In this document: positions 37,944 to 51,922 of the stretch, piece by piece
Position numbering within the stretch: position 1 is the stretch's first letter
Layout: every line of letters begins with the position of its first letter
NCBI RefSeq assembly: GCF_022682495.2
Contig: NW_026527302.1
Location: 124,001 to 188,000 of the forward strand
Length of the DNA stretch: 64,000 nucleotides
Origin: Desmodus rotundus
Lineage: Eukaryota > Chordata > Mammalia > Chiroptera > Phyllostomidae
Direction of reading: 5' to 3'
Made by a program: the position numbers and the translations under genes
Notes under the pieces: generated by a model
Told to the model about the DNA's origin: nothing
The model's database searches: none
What the model saw: only the letters and a program-made list of their open reading frames with translations

Positions 37944-39940
37944 CTTTCTCGTCATCAACGGACGCAATGATAGTACAGCACAATGAGAGCTATGAAATGC
38001 ACTATCGTCTATGACACACTTTCCTCCACCCGCGGCCGTCATCTACCTTTAGCCCTGGCCCTAAACCTACATGTACCATTAACCCCAACCATACTCCTAA
38101 ACCTATCATTAACCCTCACCCTAACCCTAACCCTAACCCTAATAATAAAGCTAATCCTAACCATAACCCTAATGCTAGCCCTAACCCTAACTCTATCTTT
38201 AAAGAGAAGTCGTCTCATGTATCAGAGCTGTGGGTTGTGTGCTAACCAAAACGCTACTGAAATCATTTTCCATCCGTAGTGAATGAACTGGAGCATAGCG
38301 GTAGCTGAACTTTGCGGGACAATGAGCTGCGAGTGTGGGGTTTTCGCCCCTCTAATTTTTCCTTCAAGAAATCAGAGTCCGAAGATTTCCTGCAGGTACT
38401 GACTACTATGTCTTGTGGACAAAACCTTTTCTCGAACGTAGATATGCACATGAAGCTCACAGTCCACTGACTCTATTCGACTGAATTTCCTTCTGAGAGA
38501 ACAGCAAGGAATTCATGGAAAGCTTCCAAACAACTAGGCAATCAGGATGTTTCACACAAGTGCCTTATTAGCACATTTCATCTCCAGCGGGTAACACTAG
38601 GTCAATGGGCTCGTTTCAGTAGAGTGCGAAATGTACGGGGTGCCGATATAACCGACCGATTTAGAACGTCATTTCAATGGGCTTTCTGTATGATCACCTA
38701 GGCGATAACTTTGCTAGCCAAAGAGTTCCGGAGTCACGTTCACCCAAACAAATGAGAGAACCCTAGTTGGCACAGGACTATGCCAACTATGAGCTAGAGT
38801 AAGCTTGGCCACCACTGTTTTCGCCAAATTCTGCGTTCTGGGAGGAAAGCGTATCCGGTCGTTGGAAGGCCGCTAGGCCATGCTACGTGACTTAGACTCC
38901 AAGTCTCTGAAGATCTAAGGGAATGTGAATCTCAAGTAGCCTGTGGGGCTGCCAGGGGAAGATAATACATGCGTCAAGATTTGTTTTCTCCTCAAGATCA
39001 CTCGGGAATACACCTATTTCGTCGGAAGCGGGTTTTTTTTCCAATGCCGTCTCAGTGTTGAACGTCTTCTCAGTGTTCTCGTTTCAGTACTAGATGTAAT
39101 GGGAGAAGAAGAGTGTAGCCTAAGAAATGCGTGGAGACTATACTACGTCCCTTGGACTCCACCCGTTCGTGAAGCATTAAAGGACGAAGAAGCTAAAAGT
39201 ACAGCATGGGCCTACCGGGGCATTCATTCCACTCTGAGAATACAGCAGTGAACACTTTGCGCTCCCCTGCATCATTCAGGAATTATATGAAGTCGTGCCA
39301 AAAGTGTTTTCCACCAAAGCCATCCACACCATTTGACGTGTTATCAATGTTCTCATTTCAGTAGGAGATGAAAGCAGTGGTGTCTCACCTAGGAAGTACT
39401 CTTGTCAGCATCTTGTGGAAGTACCTTGCTGCACTATGGGATCTCTGGCTCGTGTCATATCCCAAGAGCTACTGAAACGAATTCGCGTCAGCAAAGGAGG
39501 GAATGCTAGCATAGCACTTTGTGATCCTTGAAGGGGAATGAGCTTCCACAGTAGAGTTTTCTCCGAGGTACTTTTTCCATCAGAAAAGCGTAGGCCCAGG
39601 AAGAAGAGAAGCAACAGCCTACCACCTCACTTTGACCATACAGTGTTTTCAACGTAGCAATGCGTGTGCAGCTAGCAGTGCCCTTACTCTATTCGGGTGA
39701 ATTTCTCTCACACAGCCCAGGAGTGAAGGGTTTGAAAGCTGCCAAGTACACGGCAATGAACATGTTCCTGAGAAGTGGCTTTAAGCAGGAACGCAGCACT
39801 AGATCCATATGTTCATATCAGTTGAATTGGAAATGACTGACTTGCACCATATCACATAACCTCTTCAGAACGTATGATCAGCTATTTTGCTGTCTTATCA
39901 TTTACCTTGCTGTGTTTGAGTGCAGCGATCTACTGAATCA
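37944..39940 (+). repeat. Satellite copy 20
   Basis: Differences: T85A, C423A, C799A, A1130G, A1138G, T1535C, C1674G, T1738C, A1895T and A1982G. C799A recurs in copies 26 and 32, at six-copy spacing. Telomeric core 38119-38142; box 39017-39033 intact. Confidence 0.98.
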
Positions 39941-41937
39941 CTTTCTCGTCATCAACGGACGCAATGATAGTACAGCACAATGAGAGCTATGAAATGCACT
40001 ATCGTCTATGACACACTTTCCTCAACCCGCGGCCGTCATCTACCTTTAGCCCTAGCCCTAAACCTACATGTACCATTAACCCCAACCATACTCCTAAACC
40101 TATCATTAACCCTCACCCTAACCCTAACCCTAACCCTAATAATAAAGCTAATCCTAACCATAACCCTAATGCTAGCCCTAACCCTAACTCTATCTTTAAA
40201 GAGAAGTCGTCTCATGTATCAGAGCTGTGGGTTGTGTGCTAACCAAAACGCTACCGAAATCATTTTCCATCCGTAGTGAATGAACTGGAGCATAGCGGTA
40301 GCTGAACTTTGCGGGACAATGAGCTGCGAGTGTGGGGTTTTCGCCCCTCTAATTTTTCCTTCAAGAAATCTGAGTCCGAAGATTTCCTGCAGGTACTGAC
40401 TACTATGTCTTGTGGACAAAACCTTTTCTCGAACGTAGATATGCACATGAAGCTCACAGTCCACTGACTCTATTCGACTGAATTTCCTTCTGAGAGAACA
40501 GCAAGGAATTCATGGAAAGCTTCCAAACAACTAGGCAATCAGGATGTTTCACACAAGTGCCTTATTAGCACATTTCATCTCCAGCGGGTAACACTAGGTC
40601 AATGGGCTCGTTTCAGTAGAGTGCGAAATGTACGGGGTGCCGATATAACCGACCGATTTAGAACGTCATTTCAATGGGCTTTCTGTATGATCACCTAGGC
40701 GATAACTTTGCTAGCCAAAGAGTTCCGGAGTCACGTTCCCCCAAACAAATGAGAGAACCCTAGTTGGCACAGGACTATGCCAACTATGAGCTAGAGTAAG
40801 CTTGGCCACCACTGTTTTCGCCAAATTCTGCGTTCTGGGAGGAAAGCGTATCCGGTCGTTGGAAGGCCGCTAGGCCATGCTACGTGACTTAGACTCCAAG
40901 TCTCTGAAGATCTAAGGGAATGTGAATCTCAAGTAGCCTGTGGGGCTGCCAGGGGAAGATAATACATGCGTCAAGATTTGTTTTCTCCTCAAGATCACTC
41001 GGGAATACACCTATTTCGTCGGAAGCGGGTTTTTTTTCCAATGCCGTCTCAGTGTTGAACGTCTTCTCAGTGTTCTCGTTTCAGTACTAGATGTAATGGG
41101 AGAAGAAGAGTGTAGCCTAAGAAATGCGTGGAGACTATACTACGTCCCTTGGACTCCACCCGTTCGTGAAGCATTAAAGGACGAAGAAGCTAAAAGTACA
41201 GCATGGGCCTACCGGGGCATTCATTCCACTCTGAGAATACAGCAGTGAACACTTTGCGCTCCCCTGCATCATTCAGGAATTATATGAAGTCGTGCCAAAA
41301 GTGTTTTCCACCAAAGCCATCCACACCATTTGACGTGTTATCAATGTTCTCATTTCAGTAGGAGATGAAAGCAGTGGTGTCTCACCTAGGAAGTACTCTT
41401 GTCAGCATCTTGTGGAAGTACCTTGCTGCACTATGGGATCTCTGGATCGTGTCATATCCCAAGAGCTACTGAAACGAATTCGCGTCAGCAAAGGAGGGAA
41501 TGCTAGCATAGCACTTTGTGATCCTTGAAGGGGAATGAGCTTCCACAGTAGAGTTTTCTCCGAGGTACTTTTTCCATCAGAAAAGCGTAGGCCCAGGAAG
41601 AAGAGAAGCAACAGCCTACCACCTCACTTTGACCATACAGTGTTTTCAACGTAGCAATGCGTGTGCAGCTAGCAGTGCCCTTACTCTATTCGGGTGAATT
41701 TCTCTCACACAGCCCAGGAGTGAAGGGTTTGAAAGCTGCCAAGTACACGGCAATGAACATGTTCCTGAGAAGTGGCTTTAAGCAGGAACGCAGCACTAGA
41801 TCCATATGTTCATATCAGTTGAATTGGAAATGACTGACTTGCACCATATCACATAACCTCTTCTGAACGTATGATCAGCTATTTTGCTGTCTTATCATTT
41901 ACCTTGCTGTGTTTGAGTGCAGCGATCTACTGAATCA
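39941..41937 (+). repeat. Satellite copy 21
   Basis: Differences: C84A, T85A, G114A, T315C, C423A, A431T, A1130G, A1138G, C1506A, T1535C, C1674G, T1738C, A1895T, A1924T and A1982G. C84A, T315C and A1924T are shared only with copy 23. Telomeric core 40116-40139; box 41014-41030 intact. Confidence 0.98.
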
Positions 41938-43934
41938 CTTTCTCGTCATCAACGGACGCAATGATAGTACAGCACAATGAGAGCTATGAAATGCACTATC
42001 GTCTATGACACACTTTCCTCCACCCGCGGCCGTCATCTACCTTTAGCCCTAGCCCTAAACCTACATGTACCATTAACCCCAACCATACTCCTAAACCTAT
42101 CATTAACCCTCACCCTAACCCTAACCCTAACCCTAATAATAAAGCTAATCCTAACCATAACCCTAATGCTAGCCCTAACCCTAACTCTATCTTTAAAGAG
42201 AAGTCGTCTCATGTATCAGAGCTGTGGGTTGTGTGCTAACCAAAACGCTACTGAAATCATTTTCCATCCGTAGTGAATGAACTGGAGCATAGCGGTAGCT
42301 GAACTTTGCGGGACAATGAGCTGCGAGTGTGGGGTTTTCGCCCCTCTAATTTTTCCTTCAAGAAATCTGAGTCCGAAGATTTCCTGCAGGTACTGACTAC
42401 TATGTCTTGTGGACAAAACCTTTTCTCGAACGTAGATATGCACATGAAGCTCACAGTCCACTGACTCTATTCGACTGAATTTCCTTCTGAGAGAACAGCA
42501 AGGAATTCATGGAAAGCTTCCAAACAACTAGGCAATCAGGATGTTTCACACAAGTGCCTTATTAGCACATTTCATCTCCAGCGGGTAACACTAGGTCAAT
42601 GGGCTCGTTTCAGTAGAGTGCGAAATGTACGGGGTGCCGATATAACCGACCGATTTAGAACGTCATTTCAATGGGCTTTCTGTATGATCACCTAGGCGAT
42701 AACTTTGCTAGCCAAAGAGTTCCGGAGTCACGTTCGCCCAAACAAATGAGAGAACCCTAGTTGGCACAGGACTATGCCAACTATGAGCTAGAGTAAGCTT
42801 GGCCACCACTGTTTTCGCCAAATTCTGCGTTCTGGGAGGAAAGCGTATCCGGTCGTTGGAAGGCCGCTAGGGCATGCTACGTGGCTTAGACTCCAAGTCT
42901 CTGAAGATCTAAGGGAATGTGAATCTCAAGTAGCCTGTGGGGCTGCCAGGGGAAGATAATACATGCGTCAAGATTTGTTTTCTCCTCAAGATCACTCGGG
43001 AATACACCTATTTCGTCGGAAGCGGGTTTTTTTTCCAATGCCGTCTCAGTGTTGAACGTCTTCTCAGTGTTCTCGTTTCAGTACTAGATGTAATGGGAGA
43101 AGAAGAGTGTAGCCGAAGAAATGCGTGGAGACTATACTACGTGCCTTGGACTCCACCCGTTCGTGAAGCATTAAAGGACGAAGAAGCTAAAAGTACAGCA
43201 TGGGCCTACCGGGGCATTCATTCCACTCTGAGAATACAGCAGTGAACACTTTGCGCTCCCCTGCATCATTCAGGAATTATATGAAGTCGTGCCAAAAGTG
43301 TTTTCCACCAAAGCCATCCACACCATTTGACGTGTTATCAATGTTCTCATTTCAGTAGGAGATGAAAGCAGTGGTGTCTCACCTAGGAAGTACTCTTGTC
43401 AGCATCTTGTGGAAGTACCTTGCTGCACTATGGGATCTCTGGCTCGTGTCATATCCCAAGAGCTACTGAAACGAATTCGCGTCAGCAAAGGAGGGAATGC
43501 TAGCATAGCACTTTGTGATCCTTGAAGGGGAATGAGCTTCCACAGTAGAGTTTTCTCCGAGGTACTTTTTCCATCAGAAAAGCGTAGGCCCAGGAAGAAG
43601 AGAAGCAACAGCCTACCACCTCACTTTGACCATACAGTGTTTTCAACGTAGCAATGCGTGTGCAGCTAGCAGTGCCCTTACTCTATTCGGGTGAATTTCT
43701 CTCACACAGCCCAGGAGTGAAGGGTTTGAAAGCTGCCAAGTACACGGCAATGAACATGTTCCTGAGAAGTGGCTTTAAGCAGGAACGCAGCACTAGATCC
43801 ATATGTTCATATCAGTTGAATTGGAAATGACTGACTTGCACCATATCACATAACCTCTTCAGAACGTATGATCAGCTATTTTGCTGTCTTATCATTTACC
43901 TTGCTGTGTTTGAGTGCAGCGATCTACTGAATCA
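41938..43934 (+). repeat. Satellite copy 22
   Basis: Differences: T85A, G114A, C423A, A431T, C799G, C935G (private), A947G, A1130G, A1138G, T1178G, C1206G (private), T1535C, C1674G, T1738C, A1895T and A1982G. Telomeric core 42113-42136; box 43011-43027 intact. Confidence 0.98.
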
Positions 43935-45931
43935 CTTTCTCGTCATCAACGGACGCAATGATAGTACAGCACAATGAGAGCTATGAAATGCACTATCGTC
44001 TATGACACACTTTCCTCAACCCGCGGCCGTCATCTACCTTTAGCCCTAGCCCTAAACCTACATGTACCATTAACCCCAACCATACTCCTAAACCTATCAT
44101 TAACCCTCACCCTAACCCTAACCCTAACCCTAATAATAAAGCTAATCCTAACCATAACCCTAATGCTAGCCCTAACCCTAACTCTATCTTTAAAGAGAAG
44201 TCGTCTCATGTATCAGAGCTGTGGGTTGTGTGCTAACCAAAACGCTACCGAAATCATTTTCCATCCGTAGTGAATGAACTGGAGCATAGCGGTAGCTGAA
44301 CTTTGCGGGACAATGAGCTGCGAGTGTGGGGTTTTCGCCCCTCTAATTTTTCCTTCAAGAAATCTGAGTCCGAAGATTTCCTGCAGGTACTGACTACTAT
44401 GTCTTGTGGACAAAACCTTTTCTCGAACGTAGATATGCACATGAAGCTCACAGTCCTGTGACTCTATTCGACTGAATTTCCTTCTGAGAGAACAGCAAGG
44501 AATTCATGGAAAGCTTCCAAACAACTAGGCAATCAGGATGTTTCACACAAGTGCCTTATTAGCACATTTCATCTCCAGCGGGTAACACTAGGTCAATGGG
44601 CTCGTTTCAGTAGAGTGCGAAATGTACGGGGTGCCGATATAACCGACCGATTTAGAACGTCATTTCAATGGGCTTTCTGTATGATCACCTAGGCGATAAC
44701 TTTGCTAGCCAAAGAGTTCCGGAGTCACGTTCCCCCAAACAAATGAGAGAACCCTAGTTGGCACAGGACTATGCCAACTATGAGCTAGAGTAAGCTTGGC
44801 CACCACTGTTTTCGCCAAATTCTGCGTTCTGGGAGGAAAGCGTATCCGGTCGTTGGAAGGCCGCTAGGCCATGCTACGTGACTTAGACTCCAACTCTCTG
44901 AAGATCTAAGGGAATGTGAATCTCAAGTAGCCTGTGGGGCTGCCAGGGGAAGATAATACATGCGTCAAGATTTGTTTTCTCCTCAAGATCACTCGGGAAT
45001 ACACCTATTTCGTCGGAAGCGGGTTTTTTTTCCAATGCCGTCTCAGTGTTGAACGTCTTCTCAGTGTTCTCGTTTCAGTACTAGATGTAATGGGAGAAGA
45101 AGAGTGTAGCCTAAGAAATGCGTGGAGACTATACTACGTCCCTTGGACTCCACCCGTTCGTGAAGCATTAAAGGACGAAGAAGCTAAAAGTACAGCATGG
45201 GCCTACCGGGGCATTCATTCCACTCTGAGAATACAGCAGTGAACACTTTGCGCTCCCCTGCATCATTCAGGAATTATATGAAGTCGTGCCAAAAGTGTTT
45301 TCCACCAAAGCCATCCACACCATTTGACGTGTTATCAATGTTCTCATTTCAGTAGGAGATGAAAGCAGTGGTGTCTCACCTAGGAAGTACTCTTGTCAGC
45401 ATCTTGTGGAAGTACCTTGCTGCACTATGGGATCTCTGGATCGTGTCATATCCCAAGAGCTACTGAAACGAATTCGCGTCAGCAAAGGAGGGAATGCTAG
45501 CATAGCACTTTGTGATCCTTGAAGGGGAATGAGCTTCCACAGTAGAGTTTTCTCCGAGGTACTTTTTCCATCAGAAAAGCGTAGGCCCAGGAAGAAGAGA
45601 AGCAACAGCCTACCACCTCACTTTGACCATACAGTGTTTTCAACGTAGCAATGCGTGTGCAGCTAGCAGTGCCCTTACTCTATTCGGGTGAATTTCTCTC
45701 ACACAGCCCAGGAGTGAAGGGTTTGAAAGCTGCCAAGTACACGGCAATGAACATGTTCCTGAGAAGTGGCTTTAAGCAGGAACGCAGCACTAGATCCATA
45801 TGTTCATATCAGTTGAATTGGAAATGACTGACTTGCACCATATCACATAACCTCTTCTGAACGTATGATCAGCTATTTTGCTGTCTTATCATTTACCTTG
45901 CTGTGTTTGAGTGCAGCGATCTACTGAATCA
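43935..45931 (+). repeat. Satellite copy 23
   Basis: Near-duplicate of copy 21 (C84A, T315C, C1506A and A1924T shared) with private changes A523T and C524G (an adjacent pair at 44457-44458) and G960C. Telomeric core 44110-44133; box 45008-45024 intact. Confidence 0.98.
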
Positions 45932-47928
45932 CTTTCTCGTCATCAACGGACGCAATGATAGTACAGCACAATGAGAGCTATGAAATGCACTATCGTCTAT
46001 GACACACTTTCCTCCTCCCGCGGCCGTCATCTACCTTTAGCCCTGGCCCTAAACCTACATGTACCATTAACCCCAACCATACTCCTAAACCTATCATTAA
46101 CCCTCACCCTAACCCTAACCCTAACCCTAATAATAAAGCTAATCCTAACCATAACCCTAATGCTAGCCCTAACCCTAACTCTATCTTTAAAGAGAAGTCG
46201 TCTCATGTATCAGAGCTGTGGGTTGTGTGCTAACCAAAACGCTACTGAAATCATTTTCCATCCGTAGTGAATGAACTGGAGCATAGCGGTAGCTGAACTT
46301 TGCGGGACAATGAGCTGCGAGTGTGGGGTTTTCGCCCCTCTAATTTTTCCTTCCAGAAATCAGAGTCCGAAGATTTCCTGCAGGTACTGACTACTATGTC
46401 TTGTGGACAAAACCTTTTCTCGAACGTAGATATGCACATGAAGCTCACAGTCCACTGACTCTATTCGACTGAATTTCCTTCTGAGAGAACAGCAAGGAAT
46501 TCATGGAAAGCTTCCAAACAACTAGGCAATCAGGATGTTTCACACAAGTGCCTTATTAGCACATTTCATCTACAGCGAGTAACACTAGGTCAATGGGCTC
46601 GTTTCAGTAGAGTGCGAAATGTACGGGGTGCCGATATAACCGACCGATTTAGAACGTCATTTCAATGGGCTTTCTGTATGATCACCTAGGCGATAACTTT
46701 GCTAGCCAAAGAGTTCCGGAGTCACGTTCCCCCAAACAAATGAGAGAACCCTAGTTGGCACAGGACTATGCCAACTATGAGCTAGAGTAAGCTTGGCCAC
46801 CACTGTTTTCGCCAAATTCTGCGTTCTGGGAGGAAAGCGTATCCGGTCGTTGGAAGGCCGCTAGGCCATGCTACGTGACTTAGACTCCAAGTCTCTGAAG
46901 ATCTAAGGGAATGTGAATCTCAAGTAGCCTGTGGGGCAGCCAGGGGAAGATAATACATGCGTCAAGATTTGTTTTCTCCTCAAGATCACTCGGGAATACA
47001 CCTATTTCGTCGGAAGCGGGTTTTTTTTCCAATGCCGTCTCAGTGTTGAACGTCTTCTCAGTGTTCTCGTTTCAGTACTAGATGTAATGGGAGAAGAAGA
47101 GTGTAGCCTAAGAAATGCGTGGAGACTATACTACGTCCCTTGGACTCCACCCGTTCGTGAAGCATTAAAGGACGAAGAAGCTAAAAGTACAGCATGGGCC
47201 TACCGGGGCATTCATTCCACTCTGAGAATACAGCAGTGAACACTTTGCGCTCCCCTGAATCATTCAGGAATTATATGAAGTCGTGCCAAAAGTGTTTTCC
47301 ACCAAAGCCATCCACACCATTTGACGTGTTATCAATGTTCTCATTTCAGTAGGAGATGAAAGCAGTGGTGTCTCACCTAGGAAGTACTCTTGTCAGCATC
47401 TTGTGGAAGTACCTTGCTGCACTATGGGATCTCTGGCTCGTGTCATATCCCAAGAGCTACTGAAACGAATTCGCGTCAGCAAAGGAGGGAATGCTAGCAT
47501 AGCACTTTGTGATCCTTGAAGGGGAATGAGCTTCCACAGTAGAGTTTTCTCCGAGGTACTTTTTCCATCAGAAAAGCGTAGGCCCAGGAAGAAGAGAAGC
47601 AACAGCCTACCACCTCACTTTGACCATACAGTGTTTTCAACGTAGCAATGCGTGTGCAGCTAGCAGTGCCCTTACTCTATTCGGGTGAATTTCTCTCACA
47701 CAGCCCAGGAGTGAAGGGTTTGAAAGCTGCCAAGTACACGGCAATGAACATGTTCCTGAGAAGTGGCTTTAAGCAGGAACGCAGCACTAGATCCATATGT
47801 TCATATCAGTTGAATTGGAAATGACTGACTTGCACCATATCACATAACCTCTTCAGAACGTATGATCAGCTATTTTGCTGTCTTATCATTTACCTTGCTG
47901 TGTTTGAGTGCAGCGATCTACTGAATCA
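45932..47928 (+). repeat. Satellite copy 24
   Basis: The left half is first-type (T at 85, C at 423) with private C641A, G647A and T1007A. The right half is second-type: A1130G, A1138G, T1535C, C1674G, T1738C, A1895T, A1982G. C1327A is shared with copies 30 and 31. Telomeric core 46107-46130; box 47005-47021 intact. Confidence 0.98.
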
Positions 47929-49925
47929 CTTTCTCGTCATCAACGGACGCAATGATAGTACAGCACAATGAGAGCTATGAAATGCACTATCGTCTATGAC
48001 ACACTTTCCTCCACCCGCGGCCGTCATCTACCTTTAGCCCTAGCCCTAAACCTACATGTACCATTAACCCCAACCATACTCCTAAACCTATCATTAACCC
48101 TCACCCTAACCCTAACCCTAACCCTAATAATAAAGCTAATCCTAACCATAACCCTAATGCTAGCCCTAACCCTAACTCTATCTTTAAAGAGAAGTCGTCT
48201 CATGTATCAGAGCTGTGGGTTGTGTGCTAACCAAAATGCTACTGAAATCATTTTCCATCCGTAGTGAATGAACTGGAGCATAGCGGTAGCTGAACTTTGC
48301 GGGACAATGAGCTGCGAGTGTGGGGTTTTCGCCCCTCTAATTTTTCCTTCAAGAAATCTGAGTCCGAAGATTTCCTGCAGGTACTGACTACTATGTCTTG
48401 TGGACAAAACCTTTTCTCGAACGTAGATATGCACATGAAGCTCACAGTCCACTGACTCTATTCGACTGAATTTCCTTCTGAGAGAACAGCAAGGAATTCA
48501 TGGAAAGCTTCCAAACAACTAGGCAATCCGGATGTTTCACACAAGTGCCTTATTAGCACATTTCATCTCCAGCGGGTAACACTAGGTCAATGGGCTCGTT
48601 TCAGTAGAGTGCGAAATGTACGGGGTGCCGATATAACCGACCGATTTAGAACGTCATTTCAATGGGCTTTCTGTATGATCACCTAGGCGATAACTTTGCT
48701 AGCCAAAGAGTTCCGGAGTCACGTTCGCCCAAACAAATGAGAGAACCCTAGTTGGCACAGGACTATGCCAACTATGAGCTAGAGTAAGCTTGGCCACCAC
48801 TGTTTTCGCCAAATTCTGCGTTCTGGGAGGAAAGCGTATCCGGTCGTTGGAAGGCCGCTAGGCCATGCTACGTGGCTTAGACTCCAAGTCTCTGAAGATC
48901 TAAGGGAATGTGAATCTCAAGTAGCCTGTGGGGCTGCCAGGGGAAGATAATACATGCGTCAAGATTTGTTTTCTCCTCAAGATCACTCGGGAATACACCT
49001 ATTTCGTCGGAAGTGGGTTTTTTTTCCAATGCCGTCTCAGTGTTGAATGTCTTCTCAATGTTCTCATTTCAGTACTAGATGTAATGGGAGAAGAAGAGTG
49101 TAGCCTAAGAAATGCGTGGAGACTATACTACATCCCTTGGACTCCACCCGTTCGTGAAGCATTAAAGGACGAAGAAGCTAAAAGTACAGCATGGGCCTAC
49201 CGGGGCATTTATTCCACTCTGAGAATACAGCAGTGAACACTTTGCGCTCCCCTGCATCATTCAGGAATTATATGAAGTCGTGCCAAAAGTGTTTTCCACC
49301 AAAGCCATCCACACCATTTGACGTGTTATCAAGGTTCTCATTTCAGTAGGAGATGAAAGCAGTGGTGTCTCACCTAGGAAGTACTCTCGTCAGCATCTTG
49401 TGGAAGTACCTTGCTGCACTATGGGATCTCTGGCTCGTGTCATATCCCAAGAGCTACTGAAATGAATTCGCGTCAGCAAAGGAGGGAATGCTAGCATAGC
49501 ACTTTGTGATCCTTGAAGGGGAATGAGCTTCCACAGTAGAGTTTTCTCCGAGGTACTTTTTCCATCAGAAAAGCGTAGGCCCAGGAAGAAGAGAAGCAAC
49601 ACCCTACCACCTCACTTTGACCATACAGTGTTTTCAACGTAGCAATGCGTGTGCAGCTAGCAGTGCCCTTACTCTATTCGGGTGAATTTCTCTCACACAG
49701 CCCAGGAGTGAAGGGTTTGAAAGCTGCCAAGTACACGGCAATGAACATGTTCCTGAGAAGTGGCTTTAAGCAGGAACGCAGCACTAGATCCATATGTTCA
49801 TATCAGTTGAATTGGAAATGACTGACTTGCACCATATCACATAACCTCTTCAGAACGTATGATCAGCTATTTTGCTGTCTTATCATTTACCTTGCTGTGT
49901 TTGAGTGCAGCGATCTACTGAATCA
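47929..49925 (+). repeat. Satellite copy 25 (CENP-B-box-like site broken)
   Basis: Divergent copy: T85A, G114A, C309T, C423A, A431T, A601C, C799G, A947G, C1086T, C1120T, G1204A, C1282T, T1405G, T1460C, T1738C, A1895T and A1982G. C1086T (49014) turns the essential CGGG of the box at 49002-49018 into TGGG. Telomeric core 48104-48127. Confidence 0.98.
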
Positions 49926-51922
49926 CTTTCTCGTCATCAACGGACGCAATGATAGTACAGCACAATGAGAGCTATGAAATGCACTATCGTCTATGACACA
50001 CTTTCCTCCACCCGCGGCCGTCATCTACCTTTAGCCCTGGCCCTAAACCTACATGTACCATTAACCCCAACCATACTCCTAAACCTATCATTAACCCTCA
50101 CCCTAACCCTAACCCTAACCCTAATAATAAAGCTAATCCTAACCATAACCCTAAAGCTAGCCCTAACCCTAACTCTATCTTTAAAGAGAAGTCGTCTCAT
50201 GTATCAGAGCTGTGGGTTGTGTGCTAACCAAAACGCTACTGAAATCATTTTCCATCCGTAGTGAATGAACTGGAGCATAGCGGTAGCTGAACTTTGCGGG
50301 ACAATGAGCTGCGAGTGTGGGGTTTTCGCCCCTCTAATTTTTCCTTCAAGAAATCAGAGTCCGAAGATTTCCTGCAGGTACTGACTACTATGTCTTGTGG
50401 ACAAAACCTTTTCTCGAACGTAGATATGCACATGAAGCTCACAGTCCACTGACTCTATTCGACTGAATTTCCTTCTGAGAGAACAGCAAGGAATTCATGG
50501 AAAGCTTCCAAACAACTAGGCAATCAGGATGTTTCACACAAGTGCCTTATTAGCACATTTCATCTCCAGCGGGTAACACTAGGTCAATGGGCTCGTTTCA
50601 GTAGAGTGCGAAATGTACGGGGTGCCGATATAACCGACCGATTTAGAACGTCATTTCAATGGGCTTTCTGTATGATCACCTAGGCGATAACTTTGCTAGC
50701 CAAAGAGTTCCGGAGTCACGTTCACCCAAACAAATGAGAGAACCCTAGTTGGCACAGGACTATGCCAACTATGAGCTAGAGTAAGCTTGGCCACCACTGT
50801 TTTCGCCAAATTCTGCGTTCTGGGAGGAAAGCGTATCCGGTCGTTGGAAGGCCGCTAGGCCATGCTACGTGACTTAGACTCCAAGTCTCTGAAGATCTAA
50901 GGGAATGTGAATCTCAAGTAGCCTGTGGGGCTGCCAGGGGAAGATAATACATGCGTCAAGATTTGTTTTCTCCTCAAGATCACTCGGGAATACACCTATT
51001 TCGTCGGAAGCGGGTTTTTTTTCCAATGCCGTCTCAGTGTTGAACGTCTTCTCAGTGTTCTCGTTTCAGTACTAGATGTAATGGGAGAAGAAGAGTGTAG
51101 CCGAAGAAATGCGTGGAGACTATACTACGTCCCTTGGACTCCACCCGTTCGTGAAGCATTAAAGGACGAAGAAGCTAAAAGTACAGCATGGGCCTACCGG
51201 GGCATTCATTCCACTCTGAGAATACAGCAGTGAACACTTTGCGCTCCCCTGCATCATTCAGGAATTATATGAAGTCGTGCCAAAAGTGTTTTCCACCAAA
51301 GCCATCCACACCATTTGACGTGTTATCAATGTTCTCATTTCAGTAGGAGATGAAAGCAGTGGTGTCTCACCTAGGAAGTACTCTTGTCAGCATCTTGTGG
51401 AAGTACCTTGCTGCACTATGGGATCTCTGGATCGTGTCATATCCCAAGAGCTACTGAAACGAATTCGCGTCAGCAAAGGAGGGAATGCTAGCATAGCACT
51501 TTGTGATCCTTGAAGGGGAATGAGCTTCCACAGTAGAGTTTTCTCCGAGGTACTTTTTCCATCAGAAAAGCGTAGGCCCAGGAAGAAGAGAAGCAACAGC
51601 CTACCACCTCACTTTGACCATACAGTGTTTTCAACGTAGCAATGCGTGTGCAGCTAGCAGTGCCCTTACTCTATTCGGGTGAATTTCTCTCACACAGCCC
51701 AGGAGTGAAGGGTTTGAAAGCTGCCAAGTACACGGCAATGAACATGTTCCTGAGAAGTGGCTTTAAGCAGGAACGCAGCACTAGATCCATATGTTCATAT
51801 CAGTTGAATTGGAAATGACTGACTTGCACCATATCACATAACCTCTTCAGAACGTATGATCAGCTATTTTGCTGTCTTATCATTTACCTTGCTGTGTTTG
51901 AGTGCAGCGATCTACTGAATCA
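49926..51922 (+). repeat. Satellite copy 26
   Basis: Differences: T85A, T230A (private, in the telomere-like block), C423A, C799A, A1130G, A1138G, T1178G, C1506A, T1535C, C1674G, T1738C, A1895T and A1982G. Telomeric core 50101-50124; box 50999-51015 intact. Confidence 0.98.
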
